Below, piece by piece: positions 1 to 11,845 of a DNA stretch of 64,000 nucleotides (positions are counted from its first letter, which is position 1; the number at the start of each line of letters is the position of its first letter). A program made the position numbers and the translations under genes. The notes under the pieces are model-generated. The model saw only the letters and a list, made by a program, of their open reading frames with translations, searched no databases and was not told where the DNA came from. The stretch lies in contig OX424567.1 of NCBI GenBank assembly GCA_949152475.1, forward strand, positions 28,421,402-28,485,401, given 5' to 3'. This DNA is from Terebella lapidaria (lineage: Eukaryota; Annelida; Polychaeta; Terebellida; Terebellidae).

Positions 1-291
1 AATTGATGCTATATTTTAAGCATGCAATATCGATTTACTAAATTTAATAATGAAAAAAAACAAAAACAAATAACAACTGTATCCTTTTAACCAGATGTAT
101 GTTTGGACAGGAAGGGTTCAATGTAGTCAATTGGATACGTACCTTCACTTCTAGCAGACCTTTTTTTCCAAAGATGCGTACGTCTGTGCCCAGTGTATGT
201 GCTCTAGATGGACATACTAATGTGATCTTTGTTCATAAATTTCTTTCACTGTGTCCTTGAACTTTTCCTTCTCCTTTTTGACGTGATTTAG

Positions 292-341
292 GTTTGGCAC
301 TTGGATGGCCTTCTTGAGCCCAAAGCTTTTCCTTCTTCTTC
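292..341 (+). mobile_element. 50-bp 5'-truncated LINE tail insertion
   Basis: Short copy of the common LINE 3' end (GGCACT..GGCCTTCTTGAGCCCAAAG..CTTCTTCTT) with a small deletion removing the hairpin's second arm. It is flanked by a perfect 12-bp target duplication, GACGTGATTTAG, at 280-291 and 342-353. Unit D has the empty site near 27410. The insertion lies inside a DUF6589-like exon. Confidence 0.9.
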
Positions 342-984
342 GACGTGATTTAGTTCCTGGGAACGTGCCGGGTCATTTTGCAGGACCGCAATTTTCTCAC
401 CAAAGTCTCAAATGGAAAACATGGAAGGAGGCTTATACATGGGGTTCTCTTGAATTTTGCCATATTCATCATCATCGAACACACGATCACCGACGATTCC
501 ACCTTATTTTTGGGGACTAGACCGCGTTTCCCTGCCGATGACTTGCTCGTTATCAAAGACATTCATCAGAACACCCCTTGGATGAGGTGGACTTTGAGCA
601 GGCAGGTTCTTTGTCCAGTCCCGCACGGTTGTGTAGGAACCACCAGGAGCTGCACTTGACATAACGCCAACTGCTTGTTTTCTACCTGTATTCGTGTATA
701 CAGACAGGCTTTGCATGAAAGCGAACGGACTTACGAGGTTCTGCTTCCTGAGTTTGTAGATATTTTCCACTGCCTGTGACAATTAGAATAGCGGAATAGT
801 CCCTCTGCCATGTTTCTCTTCTTTACGGACAGCGCCGGAGATGAAATTCACCAACTCGCCATTTCTGCTTGACAGCCAATTTTCCGGATTTAGTTTCAAC
901 AGGTCTTCGAGGCTCTGGAACTGTTTACCGATTTCAGACGTGTCCTCGTATATTGCCTTACTCTGAGAGGATCCCATACAGAAA

Positions 985-1007
985 CTTTATTTCTTCTTCT
1001 TCTTCTT
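985..1007 (+). mobile_element. 23-bp tail-only LINE insertion
   Basis: The insert is only CTTTATTTC followed by TTC repeats, the extreme 3' end of the LINE. It is bounded by CCCATACAGAAA at 973-984 and CCCATGCAGAAA at 1008-1019. The equivalent insertions in B (20 bp) and D (17 bp) differ only in TTC number. Removing it joins two segments of the DUF6589-like reading frame, so it disrupts the coding sequence. Confidence 0.85.
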
Positions 1008-1616
1008 CCCATGCAGAAAGCCAGTTCCTCTAGTTGTTCTTACGGTAAAGCCTCTGGAAGTCCTTTATTAAATTGACTTTTCTTTTCTGCAGAAAGTTCA
1101 CTCTACTCTAAGCAAGAAATCCACTTTCTCGTCTCTTACCATTGGCCCGGACCGATATGCTGCCGCATCGTGGTCATTCCGGTAGGTGTGGACGCCTGTG
1201 TTCTGCGCTGGTGACAACCGAAGGAGTGATCTCTTCCTCAAAATCGTGCATTTCCACACTTCTCTCCATAACTTTATCCGATGGTGCTTTTCGTCTCCTG
1301 TTGCACAAAGTTATGTCTCTTGAACACAGCACATGGCCGTCTACATTCGGATCATCTGCATGGACGTCAATGCCGAACAACCGACGAAGTTCTTCAGCAA
1401 ATATCAGTTTGTTCATCCCGCGGCGGTCGTGTGATTTTTGCCAATCTCAGCACAAATACGCCCACAGACATGGCAGGTGTTTTCAAGGTCCGGCCTTTCC
1501 ATAACTACAGAGTTGAAAACCATGATATATTTCATTCATTCAATTAAAGATAATTGTTAGTCAGTGCGGCAGCGTCCCCAATGTGTAGTATATTAGTGTT
1601 CACCCCATCACGCAAC

Positions 1617-1629
1617 TTTTGGCGGGGAA
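1617..1629. promoter_or_regulatory. E2F-type site upstream of DUF6589-like copy A
   Basis: TTTTGGCGGGGAA, one base away from the palindromic E2F consensus TTTSGCGGGAAA, about 115 bp upstream of the minus-strand start codon. Units C and D keep the exact TTTTGGCGGGAAA form. Confidence 0.5.
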
Positions 1630-2069
1630 TTTATTCCCATGCATTTTTCATGATAAAATCAAGGATTTTATACCAGTGTACGATAAATATGCCCTATATT
1701 TATGTTTACGTAAAAGCAACGAGAAACACAATTGACTTTCAACACACAAACTTATAGAAATTTGGCATGACTTTCGTTCATATGACCAATAATCTTCTAT
1801 TTCTAATACATCTTTCTAATTGTTTAAAGACGCGAGTATATTCAAGGAATGTAACAATAACTTTTTGGGGAAAATGGTCCTATCTTATATTCTTGGTGAG
1901 ATTAAACGTGTGGGAGTTTCTTGTTTTGATACGTGTCCCCAACAGCACTATTATCAAGTTTCAGCTTGAGCAATTGCTTCTTGCCACTGCGTCAATTTTT
2001 TTCATATTATAACGTATTATGTTATGTTTTGTCACATGTAACCTTCTTCTAGAAACGTCTTGCTCTCAG

Positions 2070-2775
2070 TCAGATCTGGCTTTCGTCGTGGCGGCTGGGG
2101 TGTACTCCGACTTCGGTGTAGGCCCATCCTTTGGTAATATGATGAGGAAGCATCTGTTTGAAGTACTGCCCTAATCTAATTATGCCTTTCGAGTTCAGAA
2201 GAATAAGGTCTCTCCTCCCTGATGGATAACGCATGCGGTACAATTCAGCTATCGGTTGGCCTTGGCGCATGAACGGTTTGCGAGTACTGATGAAGTGTAC
2301 TCCCCATTTAAGTGCATAATCTCTAACTCTGTTGTTTAGTGCCATAACTTTTTCTCCGGTTATGCGGAATCAACCACTCTTGGCAGAACTGCTGAAATAA
2401 TAAGTTTGGTCTCCGGCTTACCATCCTTACTGTGCCTTATGGCGTTGATGAGATGAACATATGGTCCACTATTTCATCGACTGTCTCACCGTTAGCAATA
2501 TTATTGCGACCCACAGACAAGATGGTAAAATCATCCAAGACTATGCCTCCCGGCCTAGGTTCCGTTCGACATCCTGGATGGTGGCTCTAGGTGAATAGTA
2601 TACCGTGGTTCCAGGGATGTGTCATGAATAGAAGCCCCGATGACGCAGTTTTTCTGCTCGAAGACAGAAGCTGCCCAGTAGCCTTCAGGGTTCTCCTCTT
2701 GGGTCCTGATGCTTGTGCATTTTCACGAAAAGCGGCACTCCAGCACCCGTCTTTCACACAATTCGTCCTTTGCAT
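2070..2775 (-). pseudogene. SGNH-hydrolase-like pseudogene, copy A
   Basis: Minus-strand reading shows SGNH landmarks: a GASI block like the GDSx nucleophile block, and near the C-terminus a segment ending DLILLNSKG, where active enzymes normally have D-x-x-H-L-N. The histidine position is leucine. A 10-bp deletion relative to units C and D just after the GASI block changes the frame. The N-terminal start (MQRTNCVKDGC) differs from that of D. Confidence 0.6.
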
Positions 2776-3963
2776 TATGGGATACCGAAAATAGTTCCAA
2801 CATGGATGCCTCTATGAATCGAAATAAGTTTGAATGTTTGTGATATTTTGTTACAGACAGGACATATTGTCGAAAACTATACAATTTTTAAAGAGATTAT
2901 GAATATGAGTTATTAGAATAACTCCAGTAGCGGTGTCCGTGGCATGGCAATCTTTAGTGCCTCCTGAAAAATCCATGGCTGAGTCATGACTGGCGGGTCG
3001 ATCCATGCAAAACAAGAAATCACGTGCTCGTGTTTACAAAATGCGCATTAATACGGACTATTTGTTACCGCGCATTGACACGGTCCCCTGATTCAGGGGA
3101 CCAGAGAATCGGTTATTACAAAGACGGGTGCTTCGGAGTGCCGTCTGGTGGACAAAACGGATGCTTGTGGGCTGGGTGCGGCCATGGTGTTCGGACTGAA
3201 CATGCTGAAGGCGCTACAAGAATGCAACACATGTGCAAGGAGTACAGTAGGATGTGGGGAATGGATACACCGGGTACACAATGAACACTGTCATGAATTT
3301 CAGCATGATTAGCATGGTTCGGATATGTAATGCTGATCATGCCTGAACCGGGGAGTGGGGAGGGTAATGCAAGAAGGAATAATCATGATAATATTATCAT
3401 GGTTTTGGGATTTTGCTTAGAATCAGAATCATACTGAGTATCACATTTGTCATTTGTATGAGCATGACCCGAAGGTATTCGTGTTATTGGTCATGATATA
3501 AGGACGCATGCCACTATGATATAATAACAATAATAACATATATACAGCATGTGATGCGCAAGATAATTGCGGTGGGATCACACGCGGACATTTCCAGCAT
3601 GATTATACATGGTCTAGCCTAATGCCCAGCATGATTATACATGGTATAGCCCAACACCCTCAAACGGGGCTTTCCCATGTGGTAACTGGACAATCTCGTC
3701 GTCTGCATCACATTGATACAAGACGCGCGTATCATGAATATAAGGGGCATAGGTATGTGTCGGAGGAGTTGGAGTGCTCGTCAACAACATTCGATCATTG
3801 AACGGACCAGCACTGTCCAGGAGAAATGACAATTGTCTCGTTCTTTGCGTAGTCGATGATGTTAACAGAACATCTTATGGAAGCAATATCATGTCCCAGG
3901 ACCTTCCTCAAAGACGACATGAGACAACAAGGAACAGTAAAGTAATCGAGGGAGTTCCACTAA
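2776..3963. other. Non-coding part of unit A
   Basis: No gene seen. It contains repeated GCATGATTATACATGGT segments (about 3596-3650) and an imperfect inverted pair around GGTTCGGATATG / CATGCCTGAACC (3317-3352). This stretch is conserved in all four units between the SGNH-like and envelope sequences and may hold the 3' and 5' flanks of those genes. Confidence 0.5.
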
Positions 3964-4206
3964 GACCTTCGGGAAATTGGGATATACTCTCATTTTTAGA
4001 CATACAATTCTAGTCAACTCGTTTGAGTCTAGATCTAGTCATCAATATGTTCACAATTAATCTTGTGAGCTTTTACTGTTCACTGCAAATGTTCAATTGT
4101 TGAACTTGCGGTTTTATCATTCTTGATACTACTTTTATATCCTTGTTTGGCACTGAAATGGCGTTCTTGAGCCCAAAGTGCCGTTAAGCTTTATTCCTTC
4201 TTCTTC
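3964..4206 (+). mobile_element. LINE 3' UTR insertion, unit A
   Basis: About 240 bp of the LINE 3' UTR ending in the hairpin and TTC tail. The flanks CCACTAAGACC (left) and CCACGAAGATC (right) are an imperfect 11-bp target duplication; unit C has the empty site near 23510. The same insertion occurs in B (about 19382) and D (about 30940). Confidence 0.85.
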
Positions 4207-4259
4207 CACGAAGATCTTACGCCCATTGACAACAATGTGCAAGGGGCTACACCACTGTA

Positions 4260-4735
4260 TATTTTCTCCGCTAAATGTACTAGATGTACACTGAAGTGAG
4301 TCGCATCATGTACAGATATGACTTCGTGTATTGTATCTTCTGGATGTCGCCAGTCTCATGGCGCAAACTAGATAAATAGAGTAGACAATGGGGACCACCG
4401 TGATACGTGCTCAAATGCAGCAAGACACGAATATTTTCGAAATTCTGCAAAGGACCACAAGCTAAAGTATACCGACGGGATGCCAATTTAATGGGCTTCG
4501 AACATTCCCAGTGTGTCAAAGTGAAAGCAACGACGATGGCTGTGATGATAGTTATTAAATGATAATATTCGGGGAAAGGTCCTACGCCGGAATTAGTCGT
4601 TGCTGGTGTAGGTATAACGTCCCCCGTTTTGTGTGGAACAACCAAAGGCGTGTCATGAACAGGGGGAAGATTTTGTAGAATGCTTATCAGTAAGGCGAGT
4701 TTTCGATTAGCAATGACAAGGTAGATCACTACAAC
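4260..4735 (-). pseudogene. Envelope glycoprotein C-terminal fragment, copy A
   Basis: Open minus-strand frame 4729-4280. It contains a Thr/Pro-rich stretch, then one strong membrane segment (around ITIITAIVVAFTL) followed by a basic-rich cytoplasmic tail, as in class I fusion glycoproteins of the errantivirus/baculovirus-F type. The N-terminal two thirds present in unit D are missing: upstream sequence is unrelated to D's envelope and leads into the cysteine-containing ORF. Confidence 0.6.
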
Positions 4736-5019
4736 AAAGGATACCTACGGAAGCCCATAGGTGACATGCGCGTAAAAAAAATTTCTATGGCTTTTCCAGC
4801 AAAAAGCTAGCACGTTCGAACGTGGAAGCATTTAACACCATCACGTTCGCACGTGGAAACAGTTAAAGCTATTGCGTTCACATGTTCGGAAATATTATCG
4901 GTATGCAAATTACAGTTTGAAGTGTTCGTCTATGAAGCCACGTTAGGAAATCGTCCAGTTCGGCATTCAGTATCGGAAAGTGAAATTAAAATTACATGTT
5001 AGTTTCTTAGAACCTCCTC

Positions 5020-5760
5020 GTTGTAACTGATGGATAAATGGTGGTCAGCTTGTACCCACGAGAATACCAATAGTTTTTGTTGAAATATTCAACCACCAAT
5101 TACCACAAAAATATTATCAATAAGAAAATTAACCATATTTACCACATCTATTTCAGTATATTTGTATGGGCCATCAGAGTCGACTTCAACAAAAATACAG
5201 AATAGGATTGTGGTCAGGAACAAGTTGGACTAAGGATTTCCCTCACCTTTGAAGTAACACGTATTCATGGTTCTGTTATAGAGGATCATGGTTCTGTTAT
5301 CTTCTTCAAGTTCATAAAAGAATATACCCCACCAATAACGGTAGTAATAACGGTAACAGTTCTCGCGGATCCTACCTATTTGTCCTGGCACCCAGGCCAC
5401 GTCAACGAGGAAAACTTATGTTTTGATTTACACATAGGTTTGAACTGGCTTCCCTAACTTTTACAGTAAAAAAAAAACATTTTTCCACTCCTTCCAGTGA
5501 GCAGCGGTCGTATTTTGCCAATTTTGGATTGAACAAATATGAAACGCTGAACCATAGGTCAGAAATGGCCTCCCTCGCTATAAACCATTGTCTCTTTTGG
5601 AGTTTTTGCTCTTATGTCCTCCATAAGCTCTCGGTAGTGCGTGTGCTGGCATTGTTCTTGGCGGGATTGTTTATCATAGAAGCCCTCCATGTGGTGTAAT
5701 TGCAGAACCGCACACTTGGCGATGGAATAAGGAAATAAACAAATGAATAAGTTTTATATA
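5020..5760 (-). pseudogene. Cysteine-containing ORF, copy A
   Basis: Homologous to the better preserved copy in unit C (24540-25156) but broken here, including a 20-bp duplication around 5268-5305 (ATGGTTCTGTTAT repeated). Function not recognised. Confidence 0.45.
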
Positions 5761-5770
5761 TATTTGTCCA

Positions 5771-6984
5771 AAACTTCAAAAATATTGTGTAATCATTAAT
5801 GTCGGTCGCTACAAGGCTACAATCCCAGTACTTGCTAAACGATCAGGTAAAGCACCCCTCCCACCATTTTTTTTGTTCTTGCCACGCCAGACTCTCCATG
5901 ATGTATCACGCAAATTTCACTGCCACAGCTTGAGTTCATCAACCATCTCTTCCTCACTTACACCTGCCAAGTCCCGAGAACGTATAACCCCTTTACTGAT
6001 ATTTCGTGTATTATAGGGAACTATTAAGATGCAGTGAGACCCACCATCTTGGAAGCCATTTTTTGCTCAGGGCAGAACCGCACCAAAAAGGAGTCATTTG
6101 TTATGAATTATTGAGTAATACTAGGTCTAAAATTTCAGGTTGTGGTAGCAGATTAGTCAGTTCTCAACATTTAAAAAATATGTTGGTAACCCATGTGGGT
6201 CTGGATCCATCCGGATCAAAACCCAATTTTACGCGTAGCGGTTCTCAAACTGAGTGAAGACAGGTCCCTAGGGACCTCAGTGTTTAGAAAGTTATATCTG
6301 TGTAATATTCGAGCCGAGCCTTACATTTTTGACTTTCTCTATAGGTACGTGATAAATTGTCATCGTTCTCACTGCATTTTCAAGAAAACCGCCATTTTTC
6401 ATTTTCAGCACGTTTTGGGGGCAACATTGCTGTAACAAATCTGCATTGAAATAGGCGACAATGCATAGTTTGTGGCACTTACTATTAATCCTTGGGATGT
6501 ATTCTTCATCTGTACATATCCATTACAACAGTTGTTAAGTTATTTTGTTGTAAAAACACAATCCAAATGATAACATTTCAAAACAGTTTTGGCAAAACGG
6601 CATGTTTGTATTCCTAAATCACGTGATCAAGATGATACGTCATTGTATCATTACACATCCCAACAGCTGATCGGTGCCTCATTATAACAGGAATAATAAT
6701 AGTATAATAATCGACTTTTCGAGCTTTAATGGAGATGCTCTAAGTAAATTCAAGTAATACACAGATAAATAACATTTCTTCAATGCCACAATACCGAATA
6801 ATCTGGGACTATTTGCATTGCTGCCGCACACGTAATTGGGCAACGAATGACTCAGGACTTCTATTCGCCAGATGGCGCATTGAATGTTTCCAGGAATTTC
6901 CCAAACAACAAAAAAGTTTTGAGGCACTGTCGTCAATCAAAACACTTGAGCTAGTCCAAAATGACTGATTTACATACAGGAATA
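5771..6984. other. No gene recognised
   Basis: AT-rich sequence with only short unconvincing ORFs (for example 6006-6257 on plus). No splice-bounded exon, RNA gene or repeat with clear ends was found. Confidence 0.5.
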
Positions 6985-9796
6985 ATTCCGCAGCGTAACA
7001 GAGTTACGCGTAAGGCCATGCATAAAATTCCCTACGAGATTCCCGCTATAACCGGCTATAACGGTTGTTGTTTTTTCCTCCAAAGTTTGCATTATATGCT
7101 GAAATAAACTTGATTTCCACTTACTGTGTGTTGTTGTCCTTCTGTAAACGCAATTAGGTGTCTGACATATGGCGACATTATCAAATAATCTATCATAATA
7201 CACCCGCTACATCTCGCGGTTTTTTTGTGTTTACAATTTAATGGCGCCTCCCCCCGCTTTCAGCTGACTGTCAAACGCTCAGCCAATCAGGTGAGGGCAA
7301 GGTTTATTGGTGAATGCAAACTAGAACAAGATTTAGAAAAGGTGTAAACACATTGAATATCACACACATAGACTGGACAGGAGATGTACATGTATGAGGT
7401 GACACTTGACAACGAGTAACCTTTGACATCAACAAAAGTATTTTAATTTTTTGCCGACAAAGAAGAAATCAGTGGAATATACAAGAACCACTATGAAGAA
7501 AGATTCAAGATACAGTTAAAGCAGGAACAACTGGACATAATCTGGCACATATGCAACAGGAAAAATGTTTTAGGAGTGCTTCCAACGGGATACGGGAAAA
7601 GTTTTGTGTACACAGTTGCACCTCTCATCATGGACAAGGTATGCCCATTTACTATTTGAAAAAAAGTCTTTGGTAGTTCATTGAGAATAGGCATGATGTA
7701 CACCTAATGTACATTGATGTAAAAACATTCAGAATCTTGCTGGAGAAGACACATGTTATTGACTTGGACATTAGTGGTATGTAAATACAAATTATTGTAG
7801 AGAATTAGTCTATATGATCCTAGAAGTGAATGAAATAAACACAACAATAATTTTGGCCTATTCCAGGACAATAGCGAAATGATTATTGAGATAAATAAGC
7901 AATATGGTGAAATGTATAGTCAAATAGTGCTGGATTAAATTAGATAGATTTATCATATACTCCCACATATATGTTTTAAACACCTCCCCCACAGTCTGAT
8001 AAGAAAGTGAAGATAACTTGAGATGTATTCATGTTAATCAGATTGAACCGGATAATGCTCCACACATCGTGCTGGTTGTGTCGCCACTAATAGCACTAAT
8101 GGCGGATCAGAAAGCTACATTTGATGCCTACGGTTTACAGAACGGTATACCGTTCTTTGACTTTGACTTTGCTTTTCAATTTCGATAAGTAAACAAAATA
8201 TATGAATATGTGCATGTGTTTGCGCATAATCTTCGGATATTTCTCTGAGTTTTTTTTTCCTGGTATATCATGACTTGTATGCATGCAAAGAATACTGGGT
8301 TAAACCCGAACAGGAACAAAGTAATTGCTATCTGTTCATTCAGAAAACACTCCCATACATGTACATAGTCATTGCTCCATTACGTGTCGAATATTGTTAT
8401 TGCTGTTGATCTACGGCAATGGGGCAATATTTTCTTCAATTACATTTAGGTTCTCTGTGTATTCCAATCAGATAATCACCTTTTTGATTGCAATTCATTA
8501 AAAATATCTTATTAATTTGTAAAATTATTAAGATTTTAGCAAGTAATATTTTATGTGACCATGGTTCATTCTCAAACATTCATTATAACCACAATTGTCA
8601 GGATTTGGCTAATACGTTTCGTTCTCATTATCTCACAAATACAAAGTGACCTGTACGCAAATGTAGCATCATCTACTGGCTAATAAACACGAGAAGACAT
8701 TGCGGTCAGTCACAGCGGGGCTAATGCATACATGTACGTATGTACTATAATTGTACATACTTGGCTACTTCCTATGCCGTTCATCTACAACAGGCTTATT
8801 CACTTCTAAAATCCATATACTCTTTGAGTACATAGATATTTATATATTTTCTGGCCTTGAATTCGGATTATTTGCATGAACTGTGTCAGCTATGTCGGGA
8901 AATCTTTCTCTGCGTTCATTGTATATAGTGCGATTTATCAAAACATATAGGCTCCGCCTAAAATAAAAATCCAAATTAAAGGGGTTCTTCGCAAAGCATC
9001 CTGGGAAGGCGAACATGCTGGGAAGGCGGTGATTTGCAATATTTGCTGTCATCTTACGTTAATTCAATGTTCTTTGGAATACATCGCTTAACAGCTTATT
9101 CGAACATAGCAAATTGAGTACATTTATCACCCTCATCAGGATTCACATGTTGTTTTAAGGGTAAATCGTTTTATTCGTCGAATATAACCCGATGTTCGTT
9201 GGCGCGGGAATTCCCCACTCCGTCGGTAAATTATTGTCATTGCTTACATAGGACTCTGTCTCAGAGATAGGACTAATACAGGAATGTTATACGCCAATGA
9301 GTTACAACGATCCAACAACTGTCAACGTCTGCAGGTGAATATATCACGTACGCAACCCATTCCAAGACACATGTGCTTTGCCCTTCAATCCGACTCGGAA
9401 CCGATCGGAAGTAAACATTTGTCACAAAAATCACATGCAAGCCCATGTGCATCAACAGCTGACCAGCATGTAAACAACACTGATATGCGGGTCACGTGTG
9501 TGGTTAACCCTATCATTTGCCATGTCCGGCACATGGGAAGGTCCGATGCCAGCCATTTGTAGAATTTGGTCTGTCAACTCAGGGACATGCACACATTTTG
9601 GCCAGTGCAACAGGTTAGTATTTGTTTATTTCTTATACCAACAAACAGTGTTTGTTTATTATTGATACTGATTAGGACAGGCGGTCTGTTTACACAGAAA
9701 AGCACAGGAACTGAATAATGAACATGTTGTTGATAATTTAAATTGCCGGTACCATACTAGTCCTATCTCTGAGACAGGACTGTTACGCTGCGGAAT
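6985..9796. mobile_element. 2.8-kb TIR element carrying RecQ-like exons
   Basis: A perfect 17-bp inverted pair, ATTCCGCAGCGTAACAG at 6985-7001 and its complement at 9780-9796, brackets the only helicase-like exons in the window. TA lies outside both ends, consistent with a TA duplication; ATAA and TTAG outside could also be a decayed TTAA. The right-end subterminal motif GTCTCAGAGATAGGACTA recurs inverted at about 9255-9275. No transposase was recognised, so it may be non-autonomous or have captured the helicase fragment. Confidence 0.6.
7447..8144 (+). pseudogene. RecQ-like SF2 helicase, first two exons only
   Basis: Exon 7447-7638 encodes the Walker A motif (VLPTGYGKSFVY, helicase motif I) and ends at GTATGC. 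Exon 8042-8144, after an AATCAG acceptor, encodes VVSPLIALMADQ (motif Ia) and ends at GTATAC. The phases agree (0 to 0), so the two join cleanly. The 5' limit is set by a stop at 7444-7446, and no start codon or convincing acceptor was seen. The DEAH box and later helicase motifs were not found to the right end of the TIR element, so this is a fragment. Confidence 0.75.
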
Positions 9797-11033
9797 TAGT
9801 ACCATACAGTATATGGGTAGACCATCTACTGGTACTAGTATGTCTTAAATTTATTTCCAGAACTAGTACTTAGGGATCATTCGTTGATGCATCCAAAATT
9901 GCTATTATTCGGTTCATATTTCACTATTTGAACATTCGTTATGGACAAAAAATTGGCCCGAAATGTGTCATGAAATATCGACATTAAACTACAACAGCTT
10001 CATCGACTCCATGGAAAATGCTGTTGAAATTAACTGTACTTCTCGTTATTTCCGATACTTAGTTCCTACAACATAGTACCAGCATAGAAAACAGCCAAAA
10101 CTTTCTAACTAATTATCTAATATCACAGACGAGTACCTGTTCGGTTTGATTCCCATGACACGAATAATTGGTTCCTACTTCAGTCATTCCGCCACTACTT
10201 AAATTGTGTGTCAAGTTTTGTGTGTCAAAATTGTGTGTCAATATTCCACTGGCATGCCAGAGGTTGCAGGTTTCAATCCTACATGTACCCAGTCTAGCCT
10301 ACTGTACACCCAAAATTTACTTATGAATATTTCACAAATTACATGTTCACTTTACTTTTTTATTTGCAGGCCTCTACCACATGACAATTAGGGGAAGGGT
10401 GTGTTCAGCCCCCCCCCCCCCCCCCAGGACAATGAACCCCACCCACGTCTCTAAATCCTGCATCTTGCATCATGCCATGTAAACACATGCAATCACCAGA
10501 GCACCAGATTACAGATTCTGTCACCAGATGACAGAATGGATATTATGGATGTGTTGCTACGTGTTTTACCCGTATTATTGATGATGTTGATAACAGCTAA
10601 TCACTGTGATGTGATTTAGCTGTTTGATTGGTGCCACATGAAGTGGATCCCCAGTTGGATATACTCACTAGCTGGATAAGTGTGTGCTGCTACAGAGATT
10701 GAAATTGTGGGTCTGACTAGCAACATCGTCTCCGAAGCGACGAAGAAAACTGTGTCATGTGTATCTACCCAAATTGGACATATTGGCAAGTCGATACATG
10801 TATGTGCTAAAAGACCTACTCAGTGCTGCAGATATACTGTGAGTACTAATTTACATAGATATAATGTGGCTTGCATACCGAGATGTGAACATTATTATCT
10901 GGTTTAGATATCATGTGGAGAGTTTGTATTTCCATGTAATGCCTGACAATATCATGTTTGGACCTGGGATGCTATGCCTCCAGCAGTTGCATGAACTTTT
11001 GCAAACAGGCTGAATTGAATGACAATGTTTTTA
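9797..11033. other. No gene recognised; C-run
   Basis: AT-rich sequence without a supported exon. A run of about 18 C lies near 10409-10426. Confidence 0.5.
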
Positions 11034-11520
11034 GGTTACCGGACCTATGGTCCGCGTCGTCGTCAGCGTCGGCGCCGTCCGTCCACATTTTCAGGTTACC
11101 GGACCTTTGGTCCGATAACCTATTGCCGTGGCGTTGCGTCCGTCGTCCGTCGTCGTCCGTCGGCGTCCGTCATCGTCCGTCTACATTTTTATCTTTAAAG
11201 TTTACGATCGAATCTTTCTGAAATTTTGCACAAAAATGCCTAAAAATATTTTGAGAGGGAGGTATTTTTTAGTTTTTTGATTTTCGCAATTATTTCAAAA
11301 TGGCGGCCGTTTTCGTTGAAAAATGGCCAATTTTGGACTTTGGCTGTCGTTTTCTCAAAATCTGTTCAGTAACTTTTTTTCTTATTCATGCATAACACTC
11401 CTCATATGTACCTCTGTGACATGTATAAATTTCGTTGCCCTTGAATCGCTCGAAGTGGGCCATTTTGGGCCCAAACTCGGCCCAAATGGGACTTTCCCAT
11501 GTTAAATTCTCCTATGCTTT
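11034..11520. repeat. Interspersed repeat with GGTTACCGGACC hairpin end
   Basis: Two head sequences, GGTTACCGGACC near 11034 and 11095; the second pairs with GGTCCGATAACC to form a hairpin. Then come CCGTCGTCCGTC reiterations and a body with ATTTTGCACAAAAAT and GCGGCCGTTTT. A diverged relative lies at 44877-45040. No coding capacity; probably a SINE- or MITE-like family. Confidence 0.6.
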
Positions 11521-11845
11521 ATAATGGGACACATCAAGCCTAATATCTCACTTAATATTGAAATTAGAGACTAGGAATCAAATGTGGACATATAGGAAAT
11601 GATATATGCTGAATATTGTCATGACCTTGAATTTGACCTTTGACCTCATTTTCAAGGTCACAGGACAAAATGGCTAATATCTCGCTTATTATCGACTTTA
11701 CAGCTTAGGAATCAATTGTTGACATACAGCAAATGATAAATGCTGAATATTCTGTAGACCTTTAATTTGACATTTGATTTGATTTTCAAGGTCACAGGAC
11801 ATGATGATTATTATCTCTCTCATTATTGAATTTCCAGTATACAAT
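11521..11845. repeat. Tandem repeat of about 140 bp rich in AGGTCA half-sites
   Basis: Two to three diverged units, each with AATATCTC.CTTA, AGGAATCAA, GACATA.AG.AAATGATA and ATTTTCAAGGTCACAGGACA. Each carries AAGGTCA or its complement TGACCTT several times, half-sites for nuclear receptors. Function not implied. Confidence 0.65.

Larger units (their letters stand above)
1..1502 (-). pseudogene. DUF6589-like zinc-binding protein, copy A (5' part)
   Basis: Start codon at 1502 on the minus strand. The first residues carry a cysteine cluster (TCHVCGRIC), a likely zinc site, followed by a conserved acidic segment. A one-base loss relative to unit D, in the A-run after the cluster, shifts the frame, and a 23-bp LINE tail (985-1007) interrupts the next exon. 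Further on, a segment around 780-510 contains VFDNEQVIG, which resembles the FDNEQ stretch of DUF6589-type proteins. The donor after the NIYLVK segment, AAAGG-GTAAAC in D, is GGATAC here. The copy cannot encode a full protein. Family assignment rests on memory of motif patterns. Confidence 0.6.
1..5770. repeat. Segmental duplication unit A (partial at window edge)
   Basis: This block matches unit B at an offset of about 15.42 kb with only scattered base changes and small indels over roughly the first 4.2 kb; similarity then falls and becomes mosaic. On the minus strand it holds a DUF6589-like pseudogene, an SGNH-like pseudogene, an envelope C-terminal fragment and a cysteine-containing ORF. 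It starts at the window edge inside the DUF6589-like pseudogene, so the unit continues to the left. The LINE insertions at 292 and 985 are shared with B, so these predate the duplication. Confidence 0.85.

Noticed and set aside
3635..4013. Overlapping ORFs on both strands between the SGNH-like and envelope sequences
   Set aside because: They occur in conserved but low-similarity-to-protein sequence and have no motif; the conservation reflects recent duplication.
9284..9562. 92-codon plus-strand ORF within the TIR element as transposase
   Set aside because: No catalytic DDE pattern or zinc finger and no matching splice sites; composition is like the background.
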